A DNA stretch of 6,094 bases from an uncultured Candidatus Udaeobacter sp. (lineage in GTDB: Bacteria; Verrucomicrobiota; Verrucomicrobiia; Chthoniobacterales; UBA10450): the NCBI GenBank assembly GCA_955652715.1, contig CATPBS010000176.1:1-6094 (forward strand), written 5' to 3'. Made by a program: the position numbers and the translations under genes. Positions within the stretch are counted from its first letter, which is position 1. The number at the start of each line of letters is the position of its first letter. Under the pieces are notes generated by a model that did not search any database, had not been told where the DNA came from, and saw only the letters and a list, made by a program, of their open reading frames with translations. Below, piece by piece: positions 5,218 through 6,094 of this stretch.

Positions 5218-6066
5218 TTGGCCAGCCGCGCTCTTCATCTCAATCTGGATGACGCGTGGCGGAATGAACCGTTCCGGCTGCCCGTTGCTGACGCGCGGGC
5301 CTGGGGCCCGCGATTGCGATTCTCCGCGCCGCCGCGTCTGATTGCCGAGTTCTATCGGAAGCACGAGACGAATCTCGCGGCGCCCTTCTTGCTTTATGGA
5401 TCTGGCGACTTCCACCATTTAACGGCGCTTCGATTACGCCGGATTTCCGAACCGATCGTGCTCGTTTCATTCGACAATCATCCGGATTGGGATGTGCGCC
5501 CTCCAAGATGGGGGTGCGGCGGCTGGATCAATCGCGCACTGGACCTTCCACACGTACGGCGCGTGAGCGTTTGGGGTTGCGGTAATTTCGAATGCTGGTG
5601 GCCGCACCAAATTTTCGGCAACCGTCGCGCCGAACGCGCCAGGATTCTTGAAGTGCATCCGTGGGCAGACGATCGGCCGGTGAAGGATCGACAACGCAAG
5701 GGCGCGATATTGCGCGATAATTGGCGGGAACACTTTGAGCAATTTTTGAAAACCTCCCGCGGAGAAAATGTTTACGTCACAATCGATCTTGATTGTCTCC
5801 ACGCGGACGAAGCAGTGACCAATTGGGAAGCCGGCCGTTTCACGATTCTCGATCTTGAGTGGGCGTTGGGGAAATTGCGCGAGTCCTCCCAGATTATTGG
5901 GGGCGACATTTGTGGCGCCTATTCAAAACCCAAGTACGCGCGTTTCAAGCAGCGGTTCGCTGCGGAATTCGATCACCCGAAAATTCGATTACCGGACGAC
6001 GACAATATTCGCGCAATCAATTTAGCGGCCTTGGAAAAATTGTGGCCGCCGCTAGCCGGCGCATGA
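5218..6066 (+). CDS. Divergent arginase-fold (ureohydrolase-like) protein
   Basis: The 282-residue product has the metal-site motifs of the arginase/agmatinase/formimidoylglutamase superfamily in the right order. GSGDFHH (61-67) stands for GGDH. SFDNHPDWD (84-92) stands for the D-x-H-x-D motif (Asp86, His88, Asp90), and VTIDLDCLHADEA (187-199) for the D-x-D motif (Asp190, Asp192). So a dinuclear metal site, usually manganese, is likely. Two usual residues seem absent. The Glu that binds guanidinium in arginases (D-I-M-E) aligns with Gly233 in GGDICGAYS. The His about 13 residues after D-x-H-x-D falls near Trp103 (CGGWINRAL). A true arginase or agmatinase activity is therefore doubtful; a relative of the UPF0489 arginase-like group is another reading. 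No signal peptide or membrane segment is present, so it is probably cytoplasmic. The start is the TTG at 5218, because there is no ATG before the first strand (LHLNLDDAW). That TTG lies directly after, and in frame with, the stop of the TPR gene. No Shine-Dalgarno is visible; translational coupling is plausible. Confidence 0.8.
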   Translation: MASRALHLNLDDAWRNEPFRLPVADARAWGPRLRFSAPPRLIAEFYRKHETNLAAPFLLYGSGDFHHLTALRLRRISEPIVLVSFDNHPDWDVRPPRWGCGGWINRALDLPHVRRVSVWGCGNFECWWPHQIFGNRRAERARILEVHPWADDRPVKDRQRKGAILRDNWREHFEQFLKTSRGENVYVTIDLDCLHADEAVTNWEAGRFTILDLEWALGKLRESSQIIGGDICGAYSKPKYARFKQRFAAEFDHPKIRLPDDDNIRAINLAALEKLWPPLAGA

Positions 6067-6074
6067 TTTTTTGG

Positions 6075-6094
6075 AGGGGCGAGCTCCGCGAGCC
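6075..6094. repeat. GC-rich hairpin at the right edge, probably the start of an intergenic repeat
   Basis: GCTC (6083-6086) and GAGC (6090-6093) pair around a CGC loop, within GGGGCGAGCTCCGCGAGCC, which is cut by the window end. It begins 12 bases after the stop of the arginase-fold gene, with a T-run (6067-6072) before rather than after the hairpin, so it does not look like a terminator on the plus strand. Read from the minus strand, a hairpin followed by AAAA gives no support for a terminator either. The GGAGGGGCGAGCTCCG style recalls intergenic repeats of soil Verrucomicrobia, from memory only. Confidence 0.3.

Noticed and set aside
1..6094. Search for CRISPR arrays, tRNA/rRNA genes, transposases, toxin-antitoxin pairs and defence genes
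   Set aside because: No regularly spaced repeats, cloverleaf, transposase motifs or defence-family motifs were seen in the window.

Overview
The window looks like bacterial chromosomal DNA of fairly high GC from a Gram-negative organism. A TolC/NodT-type outer-membrane efflux component implies two membranes. The gene mix, the short dispersed-repeat-like hairpins between genes and the rarity of clear Shine-Dalgarno sites would fit a soil Verrucomicrobium (Chthoniobacterales-like) or an Acidobacterium. That placement is inference from style, not from a marker gene. There is no rRNA, tRNA, CRISPR array, transposase or phage gene.

Layout. (1) 1-1131, plus strand: 3' part of a NodT/TolC-family outer-membrane efflux gene, cut by the window edge. 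(2) 1142-1696, plus: a broken gene. An export-signal-like start is followed by two tandem homologous small beta-type domains that now lie in different frames. (3) 1697-1995: about 300 bases with no gene, holding a 12-base perfect palindrome and a repeat-like block with inverted arms. (4) 1996-2673, plus: nth, endonuclease III with all signature residues. (5) 2781-3224, minus: a low-affinity iron permease-family membrane protein. An in-frame TAG removes a conserved-looking tail; the tail is still readable down to 2670, where its stop overlaps the nth stop. (6) 3277-5214, plus: a large polytopic membrane protein of unrecognised family fused to about six TPR repeats. (7) 5218-6066, plus: a divergent arginase-fold (ureohydrolase-like) protein. 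It starts at a TTG three bases after the TPR gene stop, in the same frame. (8) 6067-6094: the start of a GC-rich hairpin that may be a dispersed repeat.

The genes do not form one pathway. The efflux gene ends a pump operon lying upstream, nth is a stand-alone repair gene, and the permease gene is divergent from the TPR gene. The TPR and arginase-fold genes are the only pair that looks co-transcribed. The points most worth following are the arginase-fold protein, which keeps the metal ligands but seems to lack the guanidinium-binding glutamate; the TPR-membrane protein with its conserved-looking histidines; and three apparent gene lesions within 2.2 kb. The lesions could be real decay or assembly/sequencing error. 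I see no convincing new multi-gene system.
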